DNA of 64,000 nt from CAKSXP01 sp964609305 (lineage in GTDB: Bacteria > Bacillota > Clostridia > Oscillospirales > Oscillospiraceae), in the NCBI GenBank assembly GCA_964609305.1, contig CAZSRK010000003.1, positions 1 to 64,000 of the forward strand, read 5' to 3'. A program made the translations under genes and the position numbers. The number at the start of each line of letters is the position of its first letter. Positions within the stretch are counted from its first letter, which is position 1. Under the pieces are notes generated by a model that saw only the letters and a list, made by a program, of their open reading frames with translations, searched no databases and was not told the origin of the DNA. Positions 48,079 to 56,725 of the stretch are shown here, in pieces.

Positions 48079-49586
48079 GAAGTGACACCTCCAAATGCGG
48101 AAGAAAGTACGTCCTGTGTGGACGAGGTGGCGGCGTCGAGCGTATCTACGAGTTTGCCCTCGTGTATAACATGGACGGTGTCGCAGACGCCGAGTATCTC
48201 CTCTATCTCGGAGGAGACGATGATAACTGCGACTCCCTGCTGAGCCAGCCGGATGATAAGGCTGTAGATCTCGCTCTTGGAGCCGACGTCGATACCGCGC
48301 GTAGGCTCGTCAAGGATCAGGACCTTAGGCTGCATCATCAGCCATCTGGCGACGACCACCTTCTGCTGGTTGCCGCCGGAGAGATTACCGACAAGCTGTG
48401 ATACGGAGGGTGTCTTTATACTGATGGATTCGACATATTCGTCGGCCGTCGCGCGCTGTTTTTTCCGGCTGATGACGCCAAGCTTTGACAGCTGCGGCAG
48501 CTTTACGATGGTCATGTTGGCAAGGATGGACAGCCGCAGCGCCAGGCCCTCGCCCTTTCTGTCCTCTGTCGCAAAACCAATGCCGCGGCGTATGGCCTGT
48601 ACCGGGCTCTTCCCGCGCAGCTTTTCCCCGTCTAACAGGATCTCGCCGCTGTCATAGGGGTCGATGCCGAAAATGGCGCGCATGATCTCTGTTCGCCCGG
48701 CGCCGACCAGCCCGAAAAAGCCGAGTATCTCCCCGCTTTTGACGGAGAAGGAGATATCCTCAAACACGCCGTGGCGGGTCAGGTTATGGACCTCGAGAAC
48801 GGTCTGCCCGATTTCCGCCGGCTGTTTGTTATACATATTGCTCAGCTCACGGCCGAGCATATTGGTTATGAGCTGTTCCGTGGTAGTGTCCGCAGTGTTC
48901 ACGGTGGTTATTTTCTGACCGTCACGCAGGATGGTTATACGGTCGGAAAGCCGCATGACCTCATCGAGTTTGTGGCTTATGTAGATAATGGCGATGCCGT
49001 CGGCCTTGAGCATGCGGATCAGATCGAAAAGCGTTTCGCTCTCCTTATCAGAAAGGGAGGAAGTTGGCTCATCCATGATGATGACCTTTGCGTTTCTGGT
49101 AAGTGCACGGCCGATCTCGACCATCTGCTGCTGGGCAACGGACAGCCTTCCGGCTATCTCATGCGGGTCGACATCCAGCTTGACATACTGACTGAGTATC
49201 TCTGCCGAGTCATGGTACAGACGCTTTTTGTCCAGAAAGCCTGACTTTCCCTTTGTAAACACGTTGCCGAGAAAGAGATTGTTTGCAACGTCCATCTGAG
49301 GAACTATCGAAAGCTCCTGATAGATGCAGGCGATGCCTTTTGCAAGGGCCTGCTGCGGGTTGGAGAAGGATACCGCCTCGCCGTTTACAAAGATCTGTCC
49401 CTCGTCCGGGGCATGCGCGCCTGTCATAACCTTGATGAGAGTGGATTTCCCCGCGCCGTTTTCTCCGCACAGCGCGTGCAGTTCACCGGGGTAGATGTCA
49501 AAATCCACGCCGCTGAGCGCTTTGACGCCGGGAAAGTTTTTGGAGATGCCGCGCAGCTCGATAACAGGCGTTTTGCTGCCGCTCAT
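48075..49586 (-). CDS. Sugar ABC transporter ATPase, RbsA/MglA-like (tandem domains)
   Basis: The 503-residue cytoplasmic protein has two ABC domains. Domain one: Walker A CGENGAGKST, signature LSVAQQQMVEI, Walker B VIIMDEPTSSL. Domain two: degenerate Walker A GLVGAGRTE, signature LSGGNQQKVV, Walker B VLILDEPTRGID. It is the first gene of the operon; AAAGGCGGTGGG precedes ATG 49586 and a good promoter lies about 150 bp upstream. Confidence 0.93.
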   Translation of the reverse strand: MSGSKTPVIELRGISKNFPGVKALSGVDFDIYPGELHALCGENGAGKSTLIKVMTGAHAPDEGQIFVNGEAVSFSNPQQALAKGIACIYQELSIVPQMDVANNLFLGNVFTKGKSGFLDKKRLYHDSAEILSQYVKLDVDPHEIAGRLSVAQQQMVEIGRALTRNAKVIIMDEPTSSLSDKESETLFDLIRMLKADGIAIIYISHKLDEVMRLSDRITILRDGQKITTVNTADTTTEQLITNMLGRELSNMYNKQPAEIGQTVLEVHNLTRHGVFEDISFSVKSGEILGFFGLVGAGRTEIMRAIFGIDPYDSGEILLDGEKLRGKSPVQAIRRGIGFATEDRKGEGLALRLSILANMTIVKLPQLSKLGVISRKKQRATADEYVESISIKTPSVSQLVGNLSGGNQQKVVVARWLMMQPKVLILDEPTRGIDVGSKSEIYSLIIRLAQQGVAVIIVSSEIEEILGVCDTVHVIHEGKLVDTLDAATSSTQDVLSSAFGGVTS

Positions 49587-50005
49587 TTACCCACCGCCTT
49601 TCATAGGATTTGCGCATTGGCCGGCTTCGTATTGCGTTGCGGAAAAGTGCAGACACAGTTCAAATTCGACACAATGCGAACTAATATATACAAAAAGGTA
49701 TATATTTTTGGGGGAATGTTTGTGAATAAAATAATAAGGCCTTTGATTTTGTCAGTCAAGGGCATATTGGTTTTGTAATGTCATAGAATTTGCAACGTCG
49801 CACAAATTGTTGCAATTTTTACACTGCGTATACATAATACCGCTTTGAAATGCTGTTTCTTTACTTATTGACGCATTTCTGGTATAATTTAATCCCAAAT
49901 TCCGGTGCGGCTCCGGACGGAGGATAACGTTGACTCACAACTCCGAGCAGGGCCAGGGTCGGGATATATATGATATAATTGCAGCATGTGAAAGGGGAGA
50001 CAGGC
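49587..50005. other. Divergent intergenic region, sugar operon and PPC genes
   Basis: No gene is seen in these 419 bases. It is AT-rich, holds the sugar-operon promoter and, on the plus strand, a TATAAT (about 49882) without a good -35 box ahead of the PPC genes. Confidence 0.5.
49683..49815 (-). promoter_or_regulatory. Sugar-operon promoter with palindromes
   Basis: On the minus strand TTGACT (49754-49759) and TATTAT (49731-49736) are 17 bp apart. Downstream of the start point lies a perfect palindrome AATATATAC-N6-GTATATATT (49683-49706); upstream of the -35 box lies TTGCAAC-N12-GTTGCAA (49790-49815). Either could bind a sugar-responsive regulator, none of which is encoded nearby. Confidence 0.6.
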
Positions 50006-50386
50006 ATGGCTGATTTTCAACCGGTAAGGTTTGGGCGCATATTCGTTCTGGAGCTTGAACGGGGGGAGGATATCCTCAAATCCGTGGAGCGGCTTATCGC
50101 CGAAAAGGGTATGAAGCGCGCCGTGTTCCAGGCGGGCGCCGGCACGGTCGATAGCTGCAGCTCGCACTTTGCGGTAAAGGACGAAAACGGACAATACCAC
50201 GACTGCCCTCTGTCGTGGGAGGGCTCGCCGCGCCATCTGTGCGGCGTCACGGGCTTTATCGAGAACGGGAAACCGCACCTTCACGGCGTGCTGGGGAATC
50301 AGGAGGAATCCTGGACCGTTCATCTGCATGAGGGCTGCGTCTGCTCCGGTCCGTTCCGCCTGCTCGCGGCTGAGCTCCTGGACTGA
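50006..50386 (+). CDS. PPC-domain (DUF296) protein, first of a tandem pair
   Basis: The 126-residue protein matches the PPC fold (plants and prokaryotes conserved): RIFVLELERGEDILKSVERLI, then GAGTVDSC, a central acidic beta stretch, and HLHGVLGNQEESWTVHLHEG with several histidines resembling the metal-coordinating histidines of bacterial PPC proteins. These form trimers; the biochemical role in bacteria is unknown. AAGGGGAG precedes ATG 50006. The next gene, 13 bp on, is a diverged paralogue. Confidence 0.8.
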   Translation: MADFQPVRFGRIFVLELERGEDILKSVERLIAEKGMKRAVFQAGAGTVDSCSSHFAVKDENGQYHDCPLSWEGSPRHLCGVTGFIENGKPHLHGVLGNQEESWTVHLHEGCVCSGPFRLLAAELLD

Positions 50387-50399
50387 GGGGAGGCTGCGT

Positions 50400-50780
50400 A
50401 TGAAAACGACGCAATACCGCATTGGGCGCTGCTATGACCTGGCGTTTGATCTCGGCGAGGACATCGACCGGGCCGTGGCAGAGCTTTGCCGCCGTGAAAA
50501 TATTGACACCGGCGTTATCACTGCCGGGCTGGGTGGCTTCGGTCGCTTCTGTCTGAGCTTTCCGGAGCCGGAGGGGAGAAGCGAAAGAAGCTGGCAGAAC
50601 GTCGTGCTACAGCTTTCAAGCGTGCAGGGCGTTATAATAAATGGCAGGCCGGAGCTAAGCGCCGTGGTCACGGTCGACGGGAACGAGCCGCTGACCTGGG
50701 CCGGACGCGTCGAGCCGGGCAGTGAGCGCCTGTTTTACTGTGAACTTATGCTCACAGAGCTTTTGCCGGACTCTGACTGA
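50400..50780 (+). CDS. PPC-domain (DUF296) protein, second of a tandem pair
   Basis: The 126-residue protein shares the PPC layout (RCYDLAFDLGEDIDRAVAELC, GVITAGLGGFGRFCLSF, GRPELSAVVTVDG) but lacks the histidine-rich metal-site region of its neighbour, keeping no His there. This suggests a heteromer in which only one subunit binds metal, an inference. GGGGAGG precedes ATG 50400. Confidence 0.75.
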   Translation: MKTTQYRIGRCYDLAFDLGEDIDRAVAELCRRENIDTGVITAGLGGFGRFCLSFPEPEGRSERSWQNVVLQLSSVQGVIINGRPELSAVVTVDGNEPLTWAGRVEPGSERLFYCELMLTELLPDSD

Positions 50781-50905
50781 CTGTCCGGCGCACAGGCGCC
50801 GTTGGAGTGCTGCGGCGTTCTGCCGCCGTACTGGCGTGGAAGACGGTCTTTACTGATTTGGCCGTCACTGTTATAATTCATCCGGATCTCGACGGGAGGA
50901 AAGCC

Positions 50906-52429
50906 ATGGAAAGGGGAAAACGGGGATTCTGCGTACGGCTGACGGACGTGTATATATTCGTCATGCTGCTTGTTTTCCCTCTCTTTACTGGTGTACGCGG
51001 CTATGCGCAGCTTACACTCTCCAAATACCTGTTTTTCGTCTGTGCGACCTGTTCCTGGCTTTTGCTTCTTGCCGGATGCGGCATATATTCGCTGATAAAG
51101 CGAAAAAATATACTCATATATCCTCATACGCCATCCGCCGTCATCATCATGTTCATGGTGATATGCAGTCTGTCCGCGATCTTCAGCCCTTACCGGGACA
51201 GCGTTTTTATCGGTGCGGGGAGGTATGACGGGCTTGCCTCGATACTTTTGTACGGCGGGATATTCCTCGGCTGTGCGAGGTTTGCAAGGCCGTCCCTGGC
51301 GCATGCCGCGGCGCTCGCGGTGTCCTGCACGATATGCTGCGTGATCGCGGTGTTTCAGCTTTTGAATATGGACTTTCTGGGTCTTTTCCCCTCCGGCATG
51401 TCGTATTATGACCACGGCACGCTCTATTCCGGGGAATTTCTCGGTACGATAGGAAACACCAATCTGCTTAGCGCGTTCCTGTGCCTGTGTATTCCGCTTT
51501 TCTGCTGTCTGTTTGTTGCTGGAGAGAGGGCAAAGACGCCTGTGTTCGTGCTCCCGGCGTTTCTTGCTGTGCTGGTGCTGACGGCTTCCGGGGTGTCCGG
51601 CGGGGCGTTGGCCCTGTGCGTGTGCACGCTTTTGGCCATCCCGGCCATGGTGACCACAAGACAGCGGCTGTACCGCGCGCTGTCGCTGCTGTCGGTGTTG
51701 GCTCTTGCCGTGTATATCGGTGGTTCTTTCGGCTGCCGGTATGAGGACGGAAGCTGCAGCTTTTACTTTGACTGGCTGCGCCTTCTGCCTGTGCTCCTGG
51801 TCTCGCCGGCGGCGATGGTCGTTTGCATACTTTTAAAAAGGCTTGACGCGCCGCGGCTGGGCAGGCAGGGTTTTCGACGGCTCTTTGTTGCTGTTGAGGC
51901 GATTTTGATTGCCGCAGGCCTTGCTGTGGTCTATTTCTGGCCGTGGCAAAGCGGCACTTTGTATGAGCTTTCGAGCTTGCTGCACGGGCATATCGATGAC
52001 TCTTTCGGTTCCAGCCGGATCGCCATATGGAAAAACGTGCTCGCGCTGTTTCCTGAGAGACCGCTTTTGGGCGGAGGTCCGGATACCCTGGCCCTGCGTC
52101 TGGATATGCATTTTTCGCGGTATGTGCCCGAGACGGGAAAGACGCTCTCAGTATATGTGGACAACGCGCACAACGAGTACCTCGGCCTTCTCGTGAACAC
52201 GGGGGCTCTCAGCCTGGCGGCCTATCTCGCCTGTATGGGCCTTACTCTCAAAAGGCTCGTTACCGGCCGCGCCGGGCAGCTCGTCACGGCGCTTGGCCTC
52301 GGGCTTATATGCTATTGGAGCCAGGCGTTTTTCGGGCTCGGGCTGTGTATAACCGCGCCCCTTATGTGGATATTGTGGGGCATGGTGTGCAGCTACAACA
52401 ATGAAGGGACGAATTGCCTTGATGAATAG
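50906..52429 (+). CDS. O-antigen-ligase-like (Wzy/WaaL family) membrane protein
   Basis: The 507-residue protein has about twelve hydrophobic segments and a large outside loop near residues 375-425 containing GSSRIAIWKNVLALFPERPLLGGGPDT and DNAHNEYLGLLVNTG, the family signature of the O-antigen ligase/polymerase superfamily. Such proteins polymerise or attach polysaccharide on the outer face of the membrane. GGGAGG precedes ATG 50906. A tiny membrane-protein gene overlaps its 3' end by eight bases. Confidence 0.85.
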   Translation: MERGKRGFCVRLTDVYIFVMLLVFPLFTGVRGYAQLTLSKYLFFVCATCSWLLLLAGCGIYSLIKRKNILIYPHTPSAVIIMFMVICSLSAIFSPYRDSVFIGAGRYDGLASILLYGGIFLGCARFARPSLAHAAALAVSCTICCVIAVFQLLNMDFLGLFPSGMSYYDHGTLYSGEFLGTIGNTNLLSAFLCLCIPLFCCLFVAGERAKTPVFVLPAFLAVLVLTASGVSGGALALCVCTLLAIPAMVTTRQRLYRALSLLSVLALAVYIGGSFGCRYEDGSCSFYFDWLRLLPVLLVSPAAMVVCILLKRLDAPRLGRQGFRRLFVAVEAILIAAGLAVVYFWPWQSGTLYELSSLLHGHIDDSFGSSRIAIWKNVLALFPERPLLGGGPDTLALRLDMHFSRYVPETGKTLSVYVDNAHNEYLGLLVNTGALSLAAYLACMGLTLKRLVTGRAGQLVTALGLGLICYWSQAFFGLGLCITAPLMWILWGMVCSYNNEGTNCLDE

Positions 52430-52619
52430 GAAAACCAAAAAGATTCTGATTGCGATAATAGCGGCTGCGGCAGTGATAGCGGCTGCGGTCATAATAACGG
52501 TGCTCTCCATGGACGGCAGGAGCAGTAATGACGCAGTAAACAGCACGGATTCCGATGTTGTCACACAGGAGATGATAGAGGAATTCATGCGCCAGGCACA
52601 GGAGGAACAGGGTGATTAA
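52422..52619 (+). CDS. Small single-pass membrane protein
   Basis: This 65-residue protein is not recognised. A basic start (MNRKTKK) precedes one strong helix (ILIAIIAAAAVIAAAVIITV), followed by a Ser/Asp/Asn-rich, then acidic outside tail (TQEMIEEFMRQAQEEQ). It overlaps the ligase-like gene by eight bases and tatD by eight bases, so translation coupling supports its being real. Confidence 0.65.
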   Translation: MNRKTKKILIAIIAAAAVIAAAVIITVLSMDGRSSNDAVNSTDSDVVTQEMIEEFMRQAQEEQGD

Positions 52620-53394
52620 CGGTATTTTTGATACACACGCGCACTATGATGACGCCGCTTTTGACGCGGACCGGGATCAGGTCATCCCCGCGCTCGCCGA
52701 TTCGGGGGTGAGATATGTCATGAACCCCGGCTGTGACCGCGAAAGTTCCGAGGCGGCCATTGCCCTTGCCGGACGTTATGAGCATATTTACGCCGGAGTT
52801 GGCTGGCACCCCGAGAACGCCGGGGATTTTGCTCCCGGCAGTGATGAGCTGATATTGGGCTGGGCGAAGAACGACAGAGTTGTCGCAATCGGTGAGATTG
52901 GCCTTGATTATCACTATGATGATGTCGCTCCGCCGCAGCTGCAAAAGCAGGTCATGGCTCGCCAGATGGAGCTGGCGCAGGCGCTGGACCTGCCGGTATC
53001 TGTGCACGACCGTGACGCACACGCGGATATGATGGAGATGATCGCCTCGTTCCCAAAGGTCAGGGGCGTGCTGCACTGCTACTCCGGCAGCGCGGAGATG
53101 GCAAAGGAGGTAATAAAGCGCGGCTGGTATCTTGGCTTCACAGGGGTAATTACGTTCAAAAACGCGCGTCGAGCCATTGAAACGCTGGAAGTGTGCCCGA
53201 ACGACCGCATCCTGGTCGAAACGGACTCGCCGTACCTGGCCCCCGTTCCTTACCGGGGAAAACGCTGCGATTCGCGTTATCTTCCACTGGTCCTTGAAAA
53301 GGTTGCGCAGGTAAAGGGCATCCGGCCGCAGCTTGCGGCGGACATCACACGTGAAAACGGCATGCGTCTGTATGGGATAAAAGAGGAACGGTAA
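52612..53394 (+). CDS. tatD: TatD-family metal-dependent DNase
   Basis: The 260-residue TIM-barrel hydrolase has the metal ligands DTHAHYDD (near residue 7), EIGLDYHYD, SVHDRDAH, LHCYSGS and ETDSPYLAP, all intact. TatD/YabD enzymes are 3'-5' exonucleases acting in DNA repair and RNA processing. The GTG start at 52612 follows GGAGGA inside the previous gene. It is followed by a terminator shared with the spoIIIA operon. Confidence 0.93.
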   Translation: MINGIFDTHAHYDDAAFDADRDQVIPALADSGVRYVMNPGCDRESSEAAIALAGRYEHIYAGVGWHPENAGDFAPGSDELILGWAKNDRVVAIGEIGLDYHYDDVAPPQLQKQVMARQMELAQALDLPVSVHDRDAHADMMEMIASFPKVRGVLHCYSGSAEMAKEVIKRGWYLGFTGVITFKNARRAIETLEVCPNDRILVETDSPYLAPVPYRGKRCDSRYLPLVLEKVAQVKGIRPQLAADITRENGMRLYGIKEER

Positions 53395-53426
53395 AACATA
53401 AATTATATGGTATAAACAGCAAAACA

Positions 53427-53458
53427 GCGCCGGCCCAGAATGGGCCGGCGCATTTTTA
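53427..53458. terminator. Bidirectional terminator, tatD and spoIIIA operon
   Basis: GCGCCGGCCC (53427-53436) pairs perfectly with GGGCCGGCGC (53442-53451) around a 5-base loop; ATTTTT follows on plus and a T-rich tract on minus. Confidence 0.9.
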
Positions 53459-53465
53459 TGCAAAG

Positions 53466-54047
53466 TTATGAGTCTTTGATCTCTATTACCTGAAGCTGAG
53501 ATGCGACATAATCGGTCTCGCTGGTGATGGTCTCCGTTATGCGTGCAACGTCCGCCTCGCTCAGGCCCTCGGCCGGGGCAGGCACGGCAACGGTCACGCC
53601 GTCTTCGGATATGAATACGACGCAGTCGGTGAAGTCCTTTGCAATGAGCAGGTTCTCGATCTGGCTCTCCTGCATCGACCAGGTCGCCATGACTGATATC
53701 TTGTTCATTGCCGAATCGATGACCTCCTGCGAGGCGGTTTCGGCGGCCGCCGCGGTCTCCAGCAGGCTCAGCGCTTCATCGCGCGACTGCTGGCGGGTCA
53801 GGCGAGCCTGCGCGAAGTAATCCGAAACGCTCTCGTCCTCCGTCGTCTGGGTCGTCTGTGCTGCCAGCTCATCCTCGAGGGACGCTGCATATTCCGCGTC
53901 GGCAGCGGCCATGGCGGCATCCTCGGCGGCAACCATTGCTTCATCGGCTTCGCCCCATGCCTTGTTGTACGACCAGTTCAGATAAACGGCAGCGCAAACA
54001 AACAGCAGCACGGTTATGATGACGATGTTTCTTTTAAGGTTTTTCAT
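53466..54047 (-). CDS. spoIIIAH: Stage III sporulation protein AH
   Basis: The 193-residue mother-cell membrane protein has one N-terminal helix (IVIITVLLFVCAAVYLNW), an Ala/Glu-rich coiled region and a C-terminal ring-building (YscJ/FliF-like) domain with TMQESQIE-type core (MSVMATWSMQESQIENLLIA), VVFISEDGVTVAVPAP and EADVARITETI. In B. subtilis it forms the feeding-tube ring with forespore SpoIIQ. It closes the spoIIIA operon. Confidence 0.9.
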   Translation of the reverse strand: MKNLKRNIVIITVLLFVCAAVYLNWSYNKAWGEADEAMVAAEDAAMAAADAEYAASLEDELAAQTTQTTEDESVSDYFAQARLTRQQSRDEALSLLETAAAAETASQEVIDSAMNKISVMATWSMQESQIENLLIAKDFTDCVVFISEDGVTVAVPAPAEGLSEADVARITETITSETDYVASQLQVIEIKDS

Positions 54048-54064
54048 TGCTATCCTCCTTAATA

Positions 54065-54526
54065 TTACTTCATGTCCAGTATCGTTATTTTGTCGCTGCC
54101 AAGTCCTGTGAACGACGCAACAGCTTTAGTAAGAGCCAGCCTCACCTCCGCTTTCTCAGCGCCTTCGCATACGACGACGGCGCCCAAATATTCCGCGTGC
54201 CGCGAGTACAGCTCAACAGCCTCTTCGCGTCCGCTTCCAGATGATATTATCGCAAGCTCATCCCCGTTTTCGGCCAGTACGCGCTCGCCTGTCGATGCAA
54301 CCGACAGCAGCACGCGGACCTCACCCGCGCCGTTTATAAGCACCAGCGTCTGCTCGAGCCTGGCCTGCTCACTCTCGATGTCGAATTCCGAAACCGACGT
54401 GCTTGACACCGTCGTATCTTCGTCGGAGTCAGACCCGCCCGGAAGCAGAAGAAGCAGGGCCAGCGCGGCCAAAATCACGGGGATCAGGTATTTGCTTTTG
54501 GTGATTTTGGAAAAATCAAGCTTCAT
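54065..54526 (-). CDS. spoIIIAG: Stage III sporulation protein AG
   Basis: The protein of about 153 residues has one membrane helix (YLIPVILAALALLLLLPGG) and an outside domain of the ring-building type (EARLEQTLVLINGAGEVRVLLS, EAVELYSRHAEYLGAVVVCEGA). It builds the large SpoIIIAG ring of the mother cell to forespore channel. Two adjacent ATG codons (54529, 54526) are possible; the second has the better distance to GGAG. It overlaps spoIIIAF by 11-14 bases. Confidence 0.88.
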   Translation of the reverse strand: MKLDFSKITKSKYLIPVILAALALLLLLPGGSDSDEDTTVSSTSVSEFDIESEQARLEQTLVLINGAGEVRVLLSVASTGERVLAENGDELAIISSGSGREEAVELYSRHAEYLGAVVVCEGAEKAEVRLALTKAVASFTGLGSDKITILDMK

Positions 54527-55004
54527 CATTGCTCCAGTACTGCCTTTCCTGAGGTATGCCGAGATCCGCCTCAATGATGGGGGTGAGGGCCTCCTGCGCC
54601 TGTGCCGAGCCGCTTATGTACGCCTCGAGGGGATACCAGACGCCGTCGCCGCCCCATTCAACGCCAACCGTGACGCTGCGCAGCGCAAGCCCCTGTTCGG
54701 CGGCTTTGTCAGATATATATGCCGCGTATTCCTGTTCTATTACCGTTCTTGTCAAGCTGTCATAGGCCTCGTTTGCCATATCGTCTATCTCCCCGGCGCG
54801 GGCGCGGTAGGATGCCAGACCCTCGCTGTATGAGCGAAAGTCAAACTCCATGATGGGGCTGATAAGAGCCAGCGCCATCACTACCCCGCAGACGATGCGC
54901 AGTGCATCCCGGACCCGGCCTTTCGGACACAGATACATCGCGCAGCAGCAAAGAAGCGAGGCGCCGACCACGGTGCGTATCCATTCCGTAATTGCCGCGC
55001 TCAT
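54516..55004 (-). CDS. spoIIIAF: Stage III sporulation protein AF
   Basis: The 162-residue protein has two N-terminal membrane helices (WIRTVVGASLLCCCAMYL and IVCGVVMALALISPIM) and a C-terminal soluble domain starting with a helix rich in Ala/Glu. ATG 55004 overlaps the spoIIIAE stop in ATGA. Position, topology and length all fit SpoIIIAF; sequence conservation is weak in this family. Confidence 0.85.
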   Translation of the reverse strand: MSAAITEWIRTVVGASLLCCCAMYLCPKGRVRDALRIVCGVVMALALISPIMEFDFRSYSEGLASYRARAGEIDDMANEAYDSLTRTVIEQEYAAYISDKAAEQGLALRSVTVGVEWGGDGVWYPLEAYISGSAQAQEALTPIIEADLGIPQERQYWSNDEA

Positions 55005-56140
55005 ACCCCGCTCACCGCCTTCATGAACGAGATGAGTGAGAAAAATATCATAAGTGCGCCCGCCCCGACAAGGGAGAGCATCATGCCGAAAGCGGTACCG
55101 ATGCCGCTTATCAGTCCGGAGAGACGCCCGTCGGCAAAGGCGCAGGAAATACCGGCGGCGGCCTTGTACAGAAGATACTGTACGCCGAGGCGTACAAACG
55201 GGGTCATGCACACGCAGATGACGCAGATCATACCGAATATACCCACCGCGTTTCTGAGCAGTGAGGCCCCGACGACGACAGTGCTTGCCGCGTCGGCGAT
55301 TATGCTGCTCACGACGGGAAGAAGAGTCGACATCGTGGTCTTGGCCACGCGCGTTGCCACGGCGTCCGCCGAGCCGGATATGACGCCCGTGATGCTAAGA
55401 TAGGCCGCAAAGGCGATGACGAGCGCCGTCATCGAGGTGACGCAAAGCCATTTAAGCAGCGACGTTGCACCGGAAAGCGCTCCGTTTCCCAGGGCGGAAT
55501 TTGCAATGATAAGCGCGACATAGGCGTATATAAGCGGCGTTATAACGTTTTGCGCGACGCTCAGGAGAATGTCCATAAACAGAGTGACGGCGGCGTATTT
55601 TGCGGTCGCTGCGGTTATCTCACCGGAGGCGGCCGCGGTCGCCGCAAGGCTTGGCAGCAGTACGCGCGAAAAGTCCAGAAGCGATGCCAGCATCTCAGAC
55701 CCCAGGCCAAAGAGGGAACTCATGTCCCCAACGGCCACGGCGGATATCGTCAGGGTACCGCCGAGCGGGACCAGATCCGGAACGGAACCCTGATACATCG
55801 CCCCTGCCATTGCGCACAGCAAAACTACCGTCACGATGACGACCGCGCTGTGCAGCGCGCTCTTCACATGCTCAAGAAAGCTGTCGGTCAGCGCGCTCCA
55901 TATTCGGGAGAGGAGCCCCTCGGGCTCCAGCGCGTCTGAGACCGATACATCGCCGAGTATCTCGCCGACCTGAGGCGGGGCCTCAGCTTCCACATCGCCG
56001 ATATCGAAGGCGTCGAGCTTGTCCTGCTCAAAGGCCAGCGCCGGCGCGGACATAACAAGCGCAAACAGCAGTATCAGGAGGATCAGGCGATGCGCCCTAT
56101 CATGGAGATAAGCGAGCGGAAAAGCGGCAGTGCGGTGCAA
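55001..56140 (-). CDS. spoIIIAE: Stage III sporulation protein AE
   Basis: The protein of about 379 residues has a signal peptide (LILLILLFALVMSAPALAF), an acidic outside stretch, and eight or so membrane helices, the largest channel subunit of the SpoIIIA complex. The start is uncertain. Between the spoIIID-type neighbour spoIIIAD's stop and the signal peptide there is no ATG, GTG or TTG in frame; the nearest are CTG 56086, exactly over that stop, and TTG 56140 inside spoIIIAD. The latter is used here with low confidence; the protein identity is firm. Confidence 0.85.
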   Translation of the reverse strand: MHRTAAFPLAYLHDRAHRLILLILLFALVMSAPALAFEQDKLDAFDIGDVEAEAPPQVGEILGDVSVSDALEPEGLLSRIWSALTDSFLEHVKSALHSAVVIVTVVLLCAMAGAMYQGSVPDLVPLGGTLTISAVAVGDMSSLFGLGSEMLASLLDFSRVLLPSLAATAAASGEITAATAKYAAVTLFMDILLSVAQNVITPLIYAYVALIIANSALGNGALSGATSLLKWLCVTSMTALVIAFAAYLSITGVISGSADAVATRVAKTTMSTLLPVVSSIIADAASTVVVGASLLRNAVGIFGMICVICVCMTPFVRLGVQYLLYKAAAGISCAFADGRLSGLISGIGTAFGMMLSLVGAGALMIFFSLISFMKAVSGV

Positions 56141-56469
56141 AGCGCGGCGGCACAGCCGACCAGCTCCAGCGCAGAGGCCGCGGCGGATTGCCCCGCATCC
56201 CTGCACAGGTCCGAGCCCAGGCGTGTCACACAGCCGAGACCGATGCATTTTATGACGGGCGATACTATCGCGCTGTTGAGCCCCGAGGTGTCGCGTGCAA
56301 GCTCTATAAGCTCCATGACGTCCGAAAGCAGTCCGGCTGCCATGGCGGTCACCGCAGTGGCGACTACAACGGAAAGGAGCATCGAAAATTCGGGATTGCT
56401 TTTTTTTATGACCAGTGCCAGCACGCAGCCGGCTGCGGCGATGGCAGCCGCGCGAGAGAGTATCTCCAT
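56083..56469 (-). CDS. spoIIIAD: Stage III sporulation protein AD
   Basis: The 128-residue membrane protein has three to four helices and the SpoIIIAC/AD features ALVIKKSNPEFSMLLSVVV and SPVIKCIGLGCVTRLGSDLCRDAG. It forms part of the membrane base of the channel, like export-apparatus proteins of type III secretion. It starts 3 bp after spoIIIAC. Confidence 0.9.
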   Translation of the reverse strand: MEILSRAAAIAAAGCVLALVIKKSNPEFSMLLSVVVATAVTAMAAGLLSDVMELIELARDTSGLNSAIVSPVIKCIGLGCVTRLGSDLCRDAGQSAAASALELVGCAAALCTALPLFRSLISMIGRIA

Positions 56470-56472
56470 AGC

Positions 56473-56667
56473 TCATAGCCCGAAAAGCGACTTGATAAGC
56501 GAGAACAGATCGCTTATCTCCTGCACGACGATCACCAGCACGCACACGAGTCCCGCGAGCGTGACCATAAGCGCCTGCTCATCTCTGCCGGAGCGGGAGA
56601 GCAGTATGTTAAGTACGGCGACGAGTATGCCTATCGCCGCAACCTTGAAAACGAGATCAACTTCCAT
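56473..56667 (-). CDS. spoIIIAC: Stage III sporulation protein AC
   Basis: The 64-residue protein has two helices (VFKVAAIGILVAVLNILLS and ALMVTLAGLVCVLVIVVQEI) separated by the basic-acidic loop RSGRDEQ, typical of SpoIIIAC. Length equals the family norm of 64-68 residues. Confidence 0.92.
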   Translation of the reverse strand: MEVDLVFKVAAIGILVAVLNILLSRSGRDEQALMVTLAGLVCVLVIVVQEISDLFSLIKSLFGL

Positions 56668-56725
56668 GCTTTTTCTCCGATTAAACAGATAATATCAAAT
56701 AAAAACTCTCTTATGCAGATATGAT

